From a bacterium (lineage in GTDB: Bacteria; Desulfobacterota; Binatia; HRBIN30; CADEER01): a stretch of DNA of 64,000 nucleotides. The stretch is taken from positions 62,001-126,000 of the forward strand of contig JAHBUY010000004.1 of NCBI GenBank assembly GCA_019637795.1. The letters run 5' to 3'. Both the position numbers and the translations under genes were made by a program. Every line of letters begins with the position of its first letter. Positions within the stretch are counted from its first letter, which is position 1. Under the pieces are notes generated by a model that was given only the letters and a program-made list of their open reading frames with translations, ran no database searches and was not told the origin of the DNA. This document shows positions 51,701 to 59,553 of the stretch, piece by piece.

Positions 51701-53047
51701 GAGGTCGTGCCGGAGCTCCTGACGCTCGACGCCGCGGTCTTCGACACCTACGCGCGGGTCGTCGCCACCGGACAGGCGGAGCGCTTCGAGACGTACCTGC
51801 GCTCGCTGCGGATCTGGGTGACGGCATCGGTGTACGCCGCCGGCGGCGACGACTTCATCGTCGTCTTCGACAACGTCACCGAGGCCAAGGAGGCGCACGT
51901 CCGCACCGCCATCCAGACCACCGCCCTGCGCGCCGCCGCCAATGCCATCGTGATCACCGATCGCGGCGGCGCGATCGTGTGGGCCAATCCGGCGTTCACG
52001 CGCCTGACCGGCTACGAGCTCGGCGAGGTGTTGGGGCGCAACCCACGTCTCCTCAAGTCGGGCGTCCAGGACGCCCCCTTCTACGCCCGGATCTGGCAGA
52101 CCATCACCGCCGGCGACGTCTGGGAGGGGCAGGTGGTCAACCGCCGCAAGGACGGCAGCCTCTACACCGAGGAGATGACGATCACGCCGGTGCGCGGCGA
52201 CGGCGACGCCATCACCCACTTCATCGCCGTCAAGCAGGACGTCACCGAACGGCAGCGCGCCGAGGAGGAGCGCCGCCGGCTGCACGGCGAGCTCGAACAG
52301 CGGGTCGCCGAGCGCACCGGCGAGCTCGAGGCGGCGAATCGCGAGCTCGAGGCCTTCAGCTATTCGGTGTCGCACGACCTGCGCGCCCCCCTGCGCAGCA
52401 TCCGCGGCTTCTCGCAGGCGTTGCTCGACGACTTCGCCTCTCAGCTCCCGGGCGAAGCGCGCGCCCATCTCGCGACCATCCAGGGGGCCGCCGAGCGCAT
52501 GGGGGCGCTGATCGACGCCCTGCTGAATCTCTCGCGCCTCGGCCGCCAGGCGCTGCTGCGCCGGCCGGTCGACATGGCGCGGCTGGTGCGCGAGGTCCTG
52601 GCGGACCTGCAGCCGCTCGCCGTCGGACGCGCCGTGGAGGTCGCGCTCGGCGCGCTGCCGCCCGGCGACGCCGACCCGACGCTGCTCCGCCAGGTGTGGC
52701 TCAACCTGCTGAGCAACGCCTTCAAGTACACCACCCCGCGCGCCGTGGCGCGCATCGAGATCGGCAGCCGGCGCGAGCAGGGCGAGGTCGTCTACTTCGT
52801 CCGCGACAACGGCGCCGGCTTCGACATGGGCTACGTCGACCGGCTGTTCGGCGTCTTCAAACGCCTGCACAGCCAGTCCGAATTCGAGGGCACCGGCGTC
52901 GGCCTGGCGATCGTCCAGCGCATCGTCCACCGCCACGGCGGCCGCGTCTGGGCCGAGGCGGCGCCAGACCAGGGCGCGACGTTCTCGTTCACCCTCGGGC
53001 GAACGCCGGCGGGCGACCCGACCGCGCCCGGCGACGCGTTGGACTGA
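48800..53047 (+). CDS. Multi-PAS sensor histidine kinase with N-terminal receiver
   Basis: A 1415-residue soluble sensor. Receiver at 1-130 (RVLLIEDSEADALLLLRELR, Asp at about 69 in CDWKMPGF), then eight PAS-like modules beginning near YRALIENASDQVAVLDANG, IIANLAEGVALVRASDR, AMGAAPMGTWEWDLTSG, LIRSLPDMVWMKDPEG, VAATSPGMICSFRLHPDG, VFDAAQIDAAWADAATN, ALFANMLDGCALCRLVRVDG and AAANAIVITDRGGAIVW. A short coiled coil, HisKA with His1192 in VSHDLRAPLRSIRG, and a HATPase (NLLSNAFKYTTP, GTGVGLAIVQRI) end it. There is no membrane helix, so it reads internal signals. ATG at 48800; a TTG at 48785 is possible. Confidence 0.92.
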   Translation: MLTTGAGGATERASASPLRVLLIEDSEADALLLLRELRRGGYETAWERVDTAAALSRALERSWDVITCDWKMPGFGAPEALALIRDAAVDTPVIIVSGEVGEEFAVTAMRAGACDFVSKQRLARLAPAIDRELRDAEQRRARRRAEAALRAAQERYRALIENASDQVAVLDANGIYQYVSPSHVDVCGFTPEELLGTSAFELVHPDDLPALATRLKAGLRERQSYGVAEFRVRHKDGSWRVIETAVQNLLDDPLIRGVLINGRDVTARRRMEDTLRLQAAIIANLAEGVALVRASDRTIVHTNPKLEEMFGYGPGELLGQPASVLELADAASDAADDVIARALRERGEWSGEARNRRRDGSELWTRVSISTFDHPDHGEVWITIQSDIGEQKRVDAALRQSEEHMRLAMGAAPMGTWEWDLTSGTMHWSDSVWQMLGLSRERTRPSLDAFLSVVHRDDRAMVLRRIDTALDDDVPAPTELRIVWSDGSVRWVLAHSRVVRDAAGRAIRTVGIALDITERRRAQADLEHERELLATLIRSLPDMVWMKDPEGVFLACNAAFERMVGRPQAAIVGHTDLELLADPELARFFREKDREALAKGSANTNDEWVTLAADGRRVLLETIKTPVRDAGGAVLGVLGIGRDVTQHREREELLRQRVALQTQLEKVAATSPGMICSFRLHPDGSSSLPYASAAMRDIWDLDPAVVRDDAAPVFARIHPDDVARVHASIADSARGMTPWQEVFRVLNPRRGERWVEAHTMPAREDDGSVLWHGIAIDVTERRHLEEQAARWRTVFDAAQIDAAWADAATNTVVAVNTAFARRRGYRPDELVGLPVAALHPPEERAALPARLQRIDRLGHLTYETVHQRKDGTRFPVLMDVTAIRDDAGAVASRVAYALDLSELRRAEEQVRISDSRYRALFANMLDGCALCRLVRVDGVPRDFLHLEVNEACTRLTGISDVVGRTASEVVPELLTLDAAVFDTYARVVATGQAERFETYLRSLRIWVTASVYAAGGDDFIVVFDNVTEAKEAHVRTAIQTTALRAAANAIVITDRGGAIVWANPAFTRLTGYELGEVLGRNPRLLKSGVQDAPFYARIWQTITAGDVWEGQVVNRRKDGSLYTEEMTITPVRGDGDAITHFIAVKQDVTERQRAEEERRRLHGELEQRVAERTGELEAANRELEAFSYSVSHDLRAPLRSIRGFSQALLDDFASQLPGEARAHLATIQGAAERMGALIDALLNLSRLGRQALLRRPVDMARLVREVLADLQPLAVGRAVEVALGALPPGDADPTLLRQVWLNLLSNAFKYTTPRAVARIEIGSRREQGEVVYFVRDNGAGFDMGYVDRLFGVFKRLHSQSEFEGTGVGLAIVQRIVHRHGGRVWAEAAPDQGATFSFTLGRTPAGDPTAPGDALD

Positions 53048-53068
53048 GCCGGCGCCGGCGCCCGCGCC

Positions 53069-54202
53069 CTAGGCGCCCTCGAGGCGGAAGAGCTCGGCGC
53101 AGTTGCCCGCCAGGATGCGGTGGCGCTCCGCCTCGGGAACGCCGGTGAAGGTCTGGTCGATGACGCGGCGCGAATGTGGCCAGTCGGTGCCGTGGTGCGG
53201 GTAGTCGCTCGACCACATCAGCGTCTCGACGCCGCAGGCGTGCCGGTTCTGCACCGCGTACGGGTCGTACATGAAGCTCACCTTGCAATTGCGCTGGAAG
53301 TACTCGCTGGGCAGGAGGCTCAGATCGCAGCCGGTCCAGTGGCGATTGCGGCGGAATCGGTCGTCCATCTGCTGCAGCAGGTAGGGCACCCAGCCGGCGC
53401 CGGCCTCGATGAAGCCGGCGCGCAGGCGGGGAAAGCGCTCGAAGACGCCGGCGAAGATCATCCGCGCGATCACCAGCGGCATGTCGAGCAGGCCGGTGGT
53501 CGAGAGCCCGGGCAGATCGCCGCCCTGCTTGCCGGTCGGCGGCGGCGGCGCCGAGCGCACCGAGATCAGGCGGACGTGGACGATCACCGGCACGTCGAGC
53601 TCCTCGCAGGCGGCCCAGAAGGGATCATCGGCGGGGGAGCAGGTGTCGCCGGCGCTCGGCCAGCACATCAGCGCGGCGCCGCGCGCGCCCTGGGCGTGGG
53701 CGCGGCGCAGCTCGGCGATCGCCGCCTCGACGCCGAGACCCGGGATGTACGCGAGCGGCACCAGGCGGCGGCGATCGGCGGCGGCGAAGTCCTGGCAGAC
53801 GAAGTCGTTGAAGGCGCGGAAGCCGGCGAGGTGGAAGTCGCGCTCGCGGCTGCGCAGGAAGAGGCCCATCGGGCGGGCGGAGCCGAACAGCACGGCGACG
53901 TCGACGCCGTCGGCGTCCATGTCGGCCAGCCGCTCGCGGCCGCGGAACATGCCGGGACGCACCGCGTCGTAGCGCGCGCCCGTCCACTTGATCTCCTCCG
54001 GCGCCTTGCCGGCCGCGGTGTAGATGCCGAGCGGCGCCGGCGGCGCGCCGGCGCCGAACTGCCAGGCGTCGCCGCCCTCGACGTCGCGCACCAGCTTCGG
54101 GGTGTCGGGATGATCGCGGAACCGCGGCGGCAACCACGTCGCCCAGAGATCGGGCGGTTCGACGACATGCGCGTCGGCATCGACGAGACGGAGGGCGGGC
54201 AT
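53069..54202 (-). CDS. Amidohydrolase-2 family protein
   Basis: A 377-residue metal-dependent amidohydrolase: metal-site start RLVDADAHVVEPPDLWATWLP, RLADMDADGVDVAVLFGS, LPLVIARMIFAGVFERFPRL, AGWVPYLLQQMDDRF and C-terminal MWSSDYPHHGTDWPHS. It differs clearly from the adjacent amidohydrolase at 54244. Relatives include decarboxylases and ring hydrolases of aromatic or heterocyclic acid catabolism. It is the last of three minus-strand genes in the second LLM set, with the preceding gene 41 bp upstream. Confidence 0.88.
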   Translation of the reverse strand: MPALRLVDADAHVVEPPDLWATWLPPRFRDHPDTPKLVRDVEGGDAWQFGAGAPPAPLGIYTAAGKAPEEIKWTGARYDAVRPGMFRGRERLADMDADGVDVAVLFGSARPMGLFLRSRERDFHLAGFRAFNDFVCQDFAAADRRRLVPLAYIPGLGVEAAIAELRRAHAQGARGAALMCWPSAGDTCSPADDPFWAACEELDVPVIVHVRLISVRSAPPPPTGKQGGDLPGLSTTGLLDMPLVIARMIFAGVFERFPRLRAGFIEAGAGWVPYLLQQMDDRFRRNRHWTGCDLSLLPSEYFQRNCKVSFMYDPYAVQNRHACGVETLMWSSDYPHHGTDWPHSRRVIDQTFTGVPEAERHRILAGNCAELFRLEGA

Positions 54203-54243
54203 GCGACGGTCCTTTCTCTTGCGCGACGGCGTGGCGGCCGGAG

Positions 54244-55332
54244 CTACAGGGCGTACAACTGGCGCGCGTTCTCGGCCAGGATGCGTTGCTTGCTCGCCTC
54301 GCTCAGGTCGGTGCGCTCGGCGATCAGCCGCGCCGAGTCGGGGAAGCGGCAGTCCCAGTGGTAGTAGTCGGAGGCGTAGACGATGCGGCGGTCGCCGAGC
54401 AACTGGACGGTGGCGGCGAGCGTGCGTTCGTCGGGATCGCAGCCGATGAAACAGCGGCCGTCGAGGAAATACTCGCTCGGCTTGCGGTCGATCCCCGGCG
54501 CCTGCTCCGGCATGCGTTCCCAGTGCTCGTCGAGCCGCTCGAGCCAGAACGGCAGCCAGCCGCAGCCCGATTCCATGAAGCCGACCCGCAGCGAGGGGAA
54601 GCGGTGCAGGATGCCGCCGACGGTGAAGCACATGATGCCGATCATGTTGCCGAGCGGATGGGTGAGCGCGTGCACCGTCAGGCGGGAATGGAAGCGGTCG
54701 ACGGCGATCGGCACCTGGTCCGGCGCCTGGCCGCCGCCGTGCAGGCACACCGGCACGTTCAGCCGTTCCGCCTCCGCCCACAACACGTCGAACGACGGGT
54801 CGTCGAGGTTCTTGTCGCGCACGTGCTGGCGGGTGACGAGCGCCACCAGCCCGAGCTCGTTGACGGCCCGCCGCAGCTCCGCGGCCGCGGCGTCGGGATC
54901 GATCATCGGCACGATCGCGACGCCCTTGAAGCGGTCGGGCGCGTGGCGGTTGAAGGCCGCCTTGGCGTCGTTGAGCGCCCGGCAGACGGCGATCGCCAGC
55001 TCGCGGTCGAGCAGCGCCCACTCCTCGCCGGCGCCGCCGGTGAAGTTGACCGTCACGTCGATGCCCTCGAGGTCCATGTCGGCCAGGCGCGCCGCCGGAT
55101 CGAACATCCCCGGCCGGATCTCCGCCCGGGTGACCGCCGACGTGTTGCGGTAGTGATCGCCCTGGCGGGCGAGACCGCCGCCGGGAATGGCGAGGCGCGC
55201 GTAGTGCTGGGTGCAGCGCTCCTTCCAGGCCGCGAGCTTGTCGCCGAGCGCGGCCGGGATGCGCGCCTGCCAATCGGGCAGCTCGCCGCCGTGGCCGTCG
55301 GCGTCGATGACGCGATAACCGTTGATGCCCAT
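54244..55332 (-). CDS. Amidohydrolase-2 family protein, paralogue of the 34.8-kb gene
   Basis: A 362-residue amidohydrolase: YRVIDADGHGGELPDWQ, RLADMDLEGIDVTVNFTGGA, LHGGGQAPDQ, LTHPLGNMIG, ESGCGWLPFWLERLDEHW and VYASDYYHWDCRFPD. By eye more than half the residues match the gene at 34799-35866, with shared insertions, so one arose by duplication. It lies between the LLM gene at 55358 and the third amidohydrolase, all on the minus strand with 25- and 41-bp gaps, probably one operon. Confidence 0.9.
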   Translation of the reverse strand: MGINGYRVIDADGHGGELPDWQARIPAALGDKLAAWKERCTQHYARLAIPGGGLARQGDHYRNTSAVTRAEIRPGMFDPAARLADMDLEGIDVTVNFTGGAGEEWALLDRELAIAVCRALNDAKAAFNRHAPDRFKGVAIVPMIDPDAAAAELRRAVNELGLVALVTRQHVRDKNLDDPSFDVLWAEAERLNVPVCLHGGGQAPDQVPIAVDRFHSRLTVHALTHPLGNMIGIMCFTVGGILHRFPSLRVGFMESGCGWLPFWLERLDEHWERMPEQAPGIDRKPSEYFLDGRCFIGCDPDERTLAATVQLLGDRRIVYASDYYHWDCRFPDSARLIAERTDLSEASKQRILAENARQLYAL

Positions 55333-55357
55333 GCGATGTCTCCTCGTCTGGTGGCGC

Positions 55358-56476
55358 TCAGGCGGCGGCGGCCAGCGCCGCCTCGCGTTGCCGTGTGGTG
55401 CGGTGCACCGGGTCGGTGTCGAACAGCGGCAGCACGCGCCGCCCGAAGGTCTCGATCGAGCGCAGCACGTTCCGCTGGTCCATCGACATCGTCAGCGGCG
55501 AGTAGATGAGCTGGTCGACCCCGATCGCCGCGTAGCGGCGGATCACCTCGGCGATCTCCTCCGGCGAGCCGTACTGCGCCGCGCCGCGCGCCAGCCGCTC
55601 CTTCAGCTCGGCCGGGGTGGGCGCGGGCAGCTTCACCGGTCCGGTGCGCGGCAGGTGCGGCGGCCGCGGGAACGAGTCGAGCCACTGCAGGAACAGCTCG
55701 CCGTAGTGCTCGGTGCGCGCCCGCGCCACCAGATGGCGCGCCTCGTCGCCGTCGTCGAGACAGAACATGTTGGTGGTGACGGCGATGTTGTCGTTCACGT
55801 AGGCGCCGATCGGCGTGCGGCAGCCTGCCACCGCCTGCTTGTAGTTGCGCACGTGCTCCGCGATCTCGTCCGGGGCGCCGAAGGTGAAGCAGAGGCAGCC
55901 GAGGCCGAGCTCGCCGGCCTCGATGAACGTCTGCGGGCTCGAGCACGCCACCCAGATCGGCGGATGGGGCTTCGAGTACGGCTTCGGCAGCACGTTGCGC
56001 TCCGGCATGCGGAAGTAGCGGCCCTGGAAGCTGTAGGGCTCGTCGCGCCACATGCGCGGGATCTGCTCCAGCGACTCGCGCCACATCGGCTTGGTCTCGC
56101 TGGCCGCCGGAATGTCGAAGCCCGCCCACTCGGTGGTGGAGGAGCCGCGCCCGGTGCCGAACTCGATCCGCCCCTCGCTCAGGTGGTCGAGCACCGCGAT
56201 CTGCTCCGCCACCCGCGCCGGATGGTTCACCTTGGCGGTGATGTTGACGATGGCGGTGCCGACGTGGATGCGCCGCGTCCGCGCCGCGACGAAGCTCAGG
56301 TAGACCTCGGGGCTCGGCTGGTGCGAGTAGTGGGTGAGGAAGTGGTGCTCCGGCGACCAGTCGTACTTGAAGCCCGCCGCGTCCACGGCGAGCGACACCT
56401 CGAGGCTGCGCTTGAAGCGCGTATGCTCGTCCTCGTTGTCCGGCACGTGCATCTGGGAGAAGATTCCGAACTCCAT
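55358..56476 (-). CDS. LLM class flavin-dependent oxidoreductase, paralogue of the 29.0-kb gene
   Basis: A 372-residue luciferase-fold oxidoreductase with the same signature as the first copy: MEFGIFSQMHVP, FKYDWSPEHHFLTHYSHQP, AARTRRIHVGTAI, EFGTGRGSSTTEWAGFDIP, ETKPMWRESLEQIPRMW. By eye roughly 70% of residues match the gene at 28982. It heads the second LLM-amidohydrolase operon. The upstream region (56477-56656) holds no TetR gene; the divergent neighbour is the Hsp20-like gene. Confidence 0.91.
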   Translation of the reverse strand: MEFGIFSQMHVPDNEDEHTRFKRSLEVSLAVDAAGFKYDWSPEHHFLTHYSHQPSPEVYLSFVAARTRRIHVGTAIVNITAKVNHPARVAEQIAVLDHLSEGRIEFGTGRGSSTTEWAGFDIPAASETKPMWRESLEQIPRMWRDEPYSFQGRYFRMPERNVLPKPYSKPHPPIWVACSSPQTFIEAGELGLGCLCFTFGAPDEIAEHVRNYKQAVAGCRTPIGAYVNDNIAVTTNMFCLDDGDEARHLVARARTEHYGELFLQWLDSFPRPPHLPRTGPVKLPAPTPAELKERLARGAAQYGSPEEIAEVIRRYAAIGVDQLIYSPLTMSMDQRNVLRSIETFGRRVLPLFDTDPVHRTTRQREAALAAAA

Positions 56477-56656
56477 TCAGGCCCCCTTGGCTGTGAACTG
56501 TGGTTCGCGCTCTCGAATGGCGGTTCTTCTGCGCCAGGCGCTCGTCGTGGTCGATGACCAATGTCAGCGTTCAGCCTGCTCGACGTCAGCCGAGGGCGGG
56601 CGCATCGCCGACGGTGACGGCAGGCGGGTCGCTCGGCTAGAGTCCCCGCGACCATC

Positions 56657-57001
56657 ATGAGCAGACCGAAGTTCATCGACGAGATCGACCGCCTGTTCGA
56701 GCAACTGGTGCGCGACCCGTGGGCGCGACCGCACCACCCGCCGCGGCCGCGCGCCGGCGAGACCGAGCTGGCGCTCGCCGTCCCGGTGCGAGCCGGCGAG
56801 CGCCAGGACGTATCCGTGGCCATCGAGGAGCACCGGCTGGTGGTGCGCGCCCGGCATGGCGTCGGCGGGCAGGCATCGAGCAGCGCGGCCGAACGCATCG
56901 TCGCCCTGCCAGAGGATGCCGACGTGGTCGGCCTCGAGGCCCAGTTCGAGGACGGGACGCTGCACGTCCGCGTCCGCCTGCGCGCGAGGCCGCCGCGATG
57001 A
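56657..57001 (+). CDS. Hsp20/alpha-crystallin-like protein
   Basis: A 114-residue protein with an alpha-crystallin-like domain: EIDRLFEQLVRDPW, LALAVPVRAGERQDVSVAIEEHRLVVRARHG, ERIVALPEDADVVGLEAQFEDGTLHVRVRLR. The N- and C-terminal arms are very short and the terminal IxI anchor is not seen, so it may act as a small holdase or as a partner of the protease. Its stop overlaps the start of the Lon-like gene as ATGA, giving translational coupling. Confidence 0.85.
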   Translation: MSRPKFIDEIDRLFEQLVRDPWARPHHPPRPRAGETELALAVPVRAGERQDVSVAIEEHRLVVRARHGVGGQASSSAAERIVALPEDADVVGLEAQFEDGTLHVRVRLRARPPR

Positions 57002-59442
57002 CCCGCCCTACCCCGCCCGCGACGCCGCTGCGCGCCGCCGATCCGGTGGCGCCGCTGTCGTACGACGCGCTGTGCTACCGGACCACCGCGCCGCTCGACT
57101 TCACCACCACCGACGACGTCGCCCCCGACGGCGACTGGGCCGGCCAGGAGCGCGCCCTCGCCGCCCTCGAGCTCGGCATGCGCGTCCGCCACGCCGGCTA
57201 CAACATCTTCGTCACCGGCCTGACCGGCACCCATCGCGCCGCCGAGCTGGCGGCGCTGCTGCGCCGTTTCACGCTTGGGCAGCCGACTCCCGGCGATCGC
57301 GTGCTGGTGCAGAACTTCCGCAACCCGGATCGCCCGCGCACCCTGTCGCTGCCCGCCGGCTGGGGTGCGCGCCTGCGCCAGGACATGCAGGAGATGGTCG
57401 AGGAGCTGCGACAGCTCCTGCCCAAGACCTTCCGCAGCGAGACGTTCGAGGAGGAGAAGGAGCGGCTCTCGGAGCAGTTCGGCAGCCGCGGCGAGGCCAT
57501 CAGCCGCCGGCTCGACGAGCAGGCGGCACAGGCCGGATTCGCGCTGCAGCAGGCGCCCAACGGCGACGTCATGTTCATCCCGCTGCGCGGCGGCCGGCCG
57601 ATCACCCCGGAGGAGAGCGAGAAGCTGAGCGACGAGGAGCGCGCCGACCTGCGCCGCCGGCAGCGCGAGCTGGCGCGCCAGGTGAAGGCGGTGATGCGCG
57701 AGCAGCAGGCGCTGATGCGCCTGCTCGGCCGCGAGGTGCGCCAGGCCGAGCGACGGGTCGCCGACGAGGCGATCACGCCGATCTTCGACGAGCTGACGGA
57801 GCGCTATGCCGGCGCCGACGTGCGCGCCTGGCTGGCGGAAGTGAAGGCGCACGCGCTCGACCACCTCAGCCTCTTCCAGGACCAGCCGCCCCCGCCGCCG
57901 CCGCTCGCCTTCTTCATGGCCGGCGCCGAGGAGGACGCGCTGCTCGCCTACGCGGTGAACGTGCTGGTCGACAACAGCGGCGCCGAAGGTCCGCCGGTGA
58001 TCGTCGAGACCTCGCCGACCTACAAGAACCTCTTCGGCGCCATCGAGCGCATGGTGGATCGGCAGGGCAAGCTGGTCACCAACTTCACCCGCGTGGTCGC
58101 CGGCGCGCTGCTCCGCGCCCACGGCGGTTGCGTGATCATCAACCTGCTCGACGCCCTCTCCGAGCCCCTGGTGTGGCGGGCGCTCAAGCAGACGCTCGCC
58201 GCCGGACACGTCGAGATCGAGACCTACGACCCGTTCGCCCTCTTCGCCACCGCCGTCCTCAAGCCCGAGCCGATGGCGATCGACACCCGGGTCGTGCTCA
58301 CCGGTCCGCCGGAGGCGTTCCAGATCCTGCACGCGCTCGACGAGGAGTTTCGCGAGACGTTCAAGATACGCGCCGATTTCGGCGACGAGGCCGACAGCGA
58401 CGCGGCGCGCCGCAACGCCGTCGCCCAGATGGCGCGCCTCGCGCGCGCCGAACACCTGCCGCCGTTCCGCGCCGACGCCGTGTCCCGCCTCCTCGAGCAG
58501 GCGGCCCGCCAGCTCGGCGATCGGCGCAAGGTGCCGAGCCAGTGGAGCGACGTCGCCGACGTCATGCGGGAGGCGGCGTTCTGGGCCCGCCGGCGCGACG
58601 CCGCGGCGGTCGAGGCCGCCGACGTGCAGCAGGCGATCGCGCAGCGCACGTACCGCTCGGACCGCATCGAAGCGAAGCTGCGCGAGCTGATTCACGACGG
58701 CGTCCTGCTGGTCGACGTCGCGGGCGAACGCATCGGCCAGGTGAACGGGCTCGCCGTGCTCGACGTCTCCGGCTACGCGTTCGGCCGACCGTCGCGCATC
58801 ACCGCGGTGGTGTCGATGGGCAGCGCCGGGGTCATCGCCATCGACCGCGAGGCCAAGCTCAGCGGCCGCGCCTACGACAAGGCGGTGCTCATCATCGCCG
58901 CCTATCTGCGCCAGACCTATGCCCGCGACTTCCCCCTCGGGCTCGCCGCCAGCGTCTGCTTCGAGCAGTCGTACAGCGGCATCGAGGGCGACAGCGCCTC
59001 CCTCGCCGAGCTGGCGGCGCTGATCTCGGCGCTGGCCGAGGTGCCGATCCGCCAGGACCTCGCGCTGACCGGCAGCGTCGACCAGTTCGGCACCGTCCAG
59101 CCGATCGGCGGCGTCAACGAGAAGATCGAAGGATTCTTCCGCGTCTGCCGCGTCGTCGGCCTGAGCGGACGGCAGGGCGTGATCATCCCGGCCCGCAACC
59201 GCGACAACCTGATCCTCGATCACGACGTGCTCGACGCCGTGCGCGCCGGCACCTTCCACGTCTACGCCGTCGACACGCTCGACGACGCGCTGGCGATCCT
59301 GACCGGCAAGGTCGCCGGCCGGGTCGATGAACCCGGCACCATCCACCACGCCGCCGCGCAACGCCTGCGCGCCCTCGCCGAAGGCCTGCGCGCCTTCGCT
59401 CGCGCAGCGCCCGAAACGGCGGCGGAGCCGACCGACGACTGA
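56998..59442 (+). CDS. AAA_32-type Lon-like ATP-dependent protease
   Basis: An 814-residue protease: N-terminal part LSYDALCYRTTAPLDF, a degenerate Walker A-like loop NIFVTGLTGTHRA (Arg where Lys is usual; GTGR is common in this family), a long helical region, GGCVIINLLDAL, and a Lon-type proteolytic domain with catalytic Ser666 in EGDSASLAE and Lys709 in GGVNEKIEG. This matches the LonP2/AAA_32 family, which is smaller and less studied than Lon. It likely degrades misfolded proteins, and the coupled Hsp20 gene suggests hand-off. ATG at 56998 overlaps the Hsp20 stop. Confidence 0.9.
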   Translation: MTRPTPPATPLRAADPVAPLSYDALCYRTTAPLDFTTTDDVAPDGDWAGQERALAALELGMRVRHAGYNIFVTGLTGTHRAAELAALLRRFTLGQPTPGDRVLVQNFRNPDRPRTLSLPAGWGARLRQDMQEMVEELRQLLPKTFRSETFEEEKERLSEQFGSRGEAISRRLDEQAAQAGFALQQAPNGDVMFIPLRGGRPITPEESEKLSDEERADLRRRQRELARQVKAVMREQQALMRLLGREVRQAERRVADEAITPIFDELTERYAGADVRAWLAEVKAHALDHLSLFQDQPPPPPPLAFFMAGAEEDALLAYAVNVLVDNSGAEGPPVIVETSPTYKNLFGAIERMVDRQGKLVTNFTRVVAGALLRAHGGCVIINLLDALSEPLVWRALKQTLAAGHVEIETYDPFALFATAVLKPEPMAIDTRVVLTGPPEAFQILHALDEEFRETFKIRADFGDEADSDAARRNAVAQMARLARAEHLPPFRADAVSRLLEQAARQLGDRRKVPSQWSDVADVMREAAFWARRRDAAAVEAADVQQAIAQRTYRSDRIEAKLRELIHDGVLLVDVAGERIGQVNGLAVLDVSGYAFGRPSRITAVVSMGSAGVIAIDREAKLSGRAYDKAVLIIAAYLRQTYARDFPLGLAASVCFEQSYSGIEGDSASLAELAALISALAEVPIRQDLALTGSVDQFGTVQPIGGVNEKIEGFFRVCRVVGLSGRQGVIIPARNRDNLILDHDVLDAVRAGTFHVYAVDTLDDALAILTGKVAGRVDEPGTIHHAAAQRLRALAEGLRAFARAAPETAAEPTDD

Positions 59443-59459
59443 ACGCCGATCGCGCCGCT

Positions 59460-59501
59460 CGGCCCGTGCCGGTGCCCTCGGCAGGGCGACGGCACGGGCC
59501 G
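59460..59501. terminator. Strong nested hairpin between the Lon-like protease and MAT
   Basis: CGGCCCGTGCCG (59460-59471) pairs perfectly with CGGCACGGGCCG (59490-59501), a 12-bp stem. Inside it, GCCCT (59474-59478) pairs with AGGGC (59483-59487) around a CGGC loop. No T-tract follows on either side. It could act as a weak terminator, an mRNA-stabilising or regulatory hairpin, or a Rho-region structure. Confidence 0.65.
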
Positions 59502-59553
59502 GGATCGGGGCACCGGAACGGAGCGGACCCTCGGCGCGGGGACGGACGAACAC

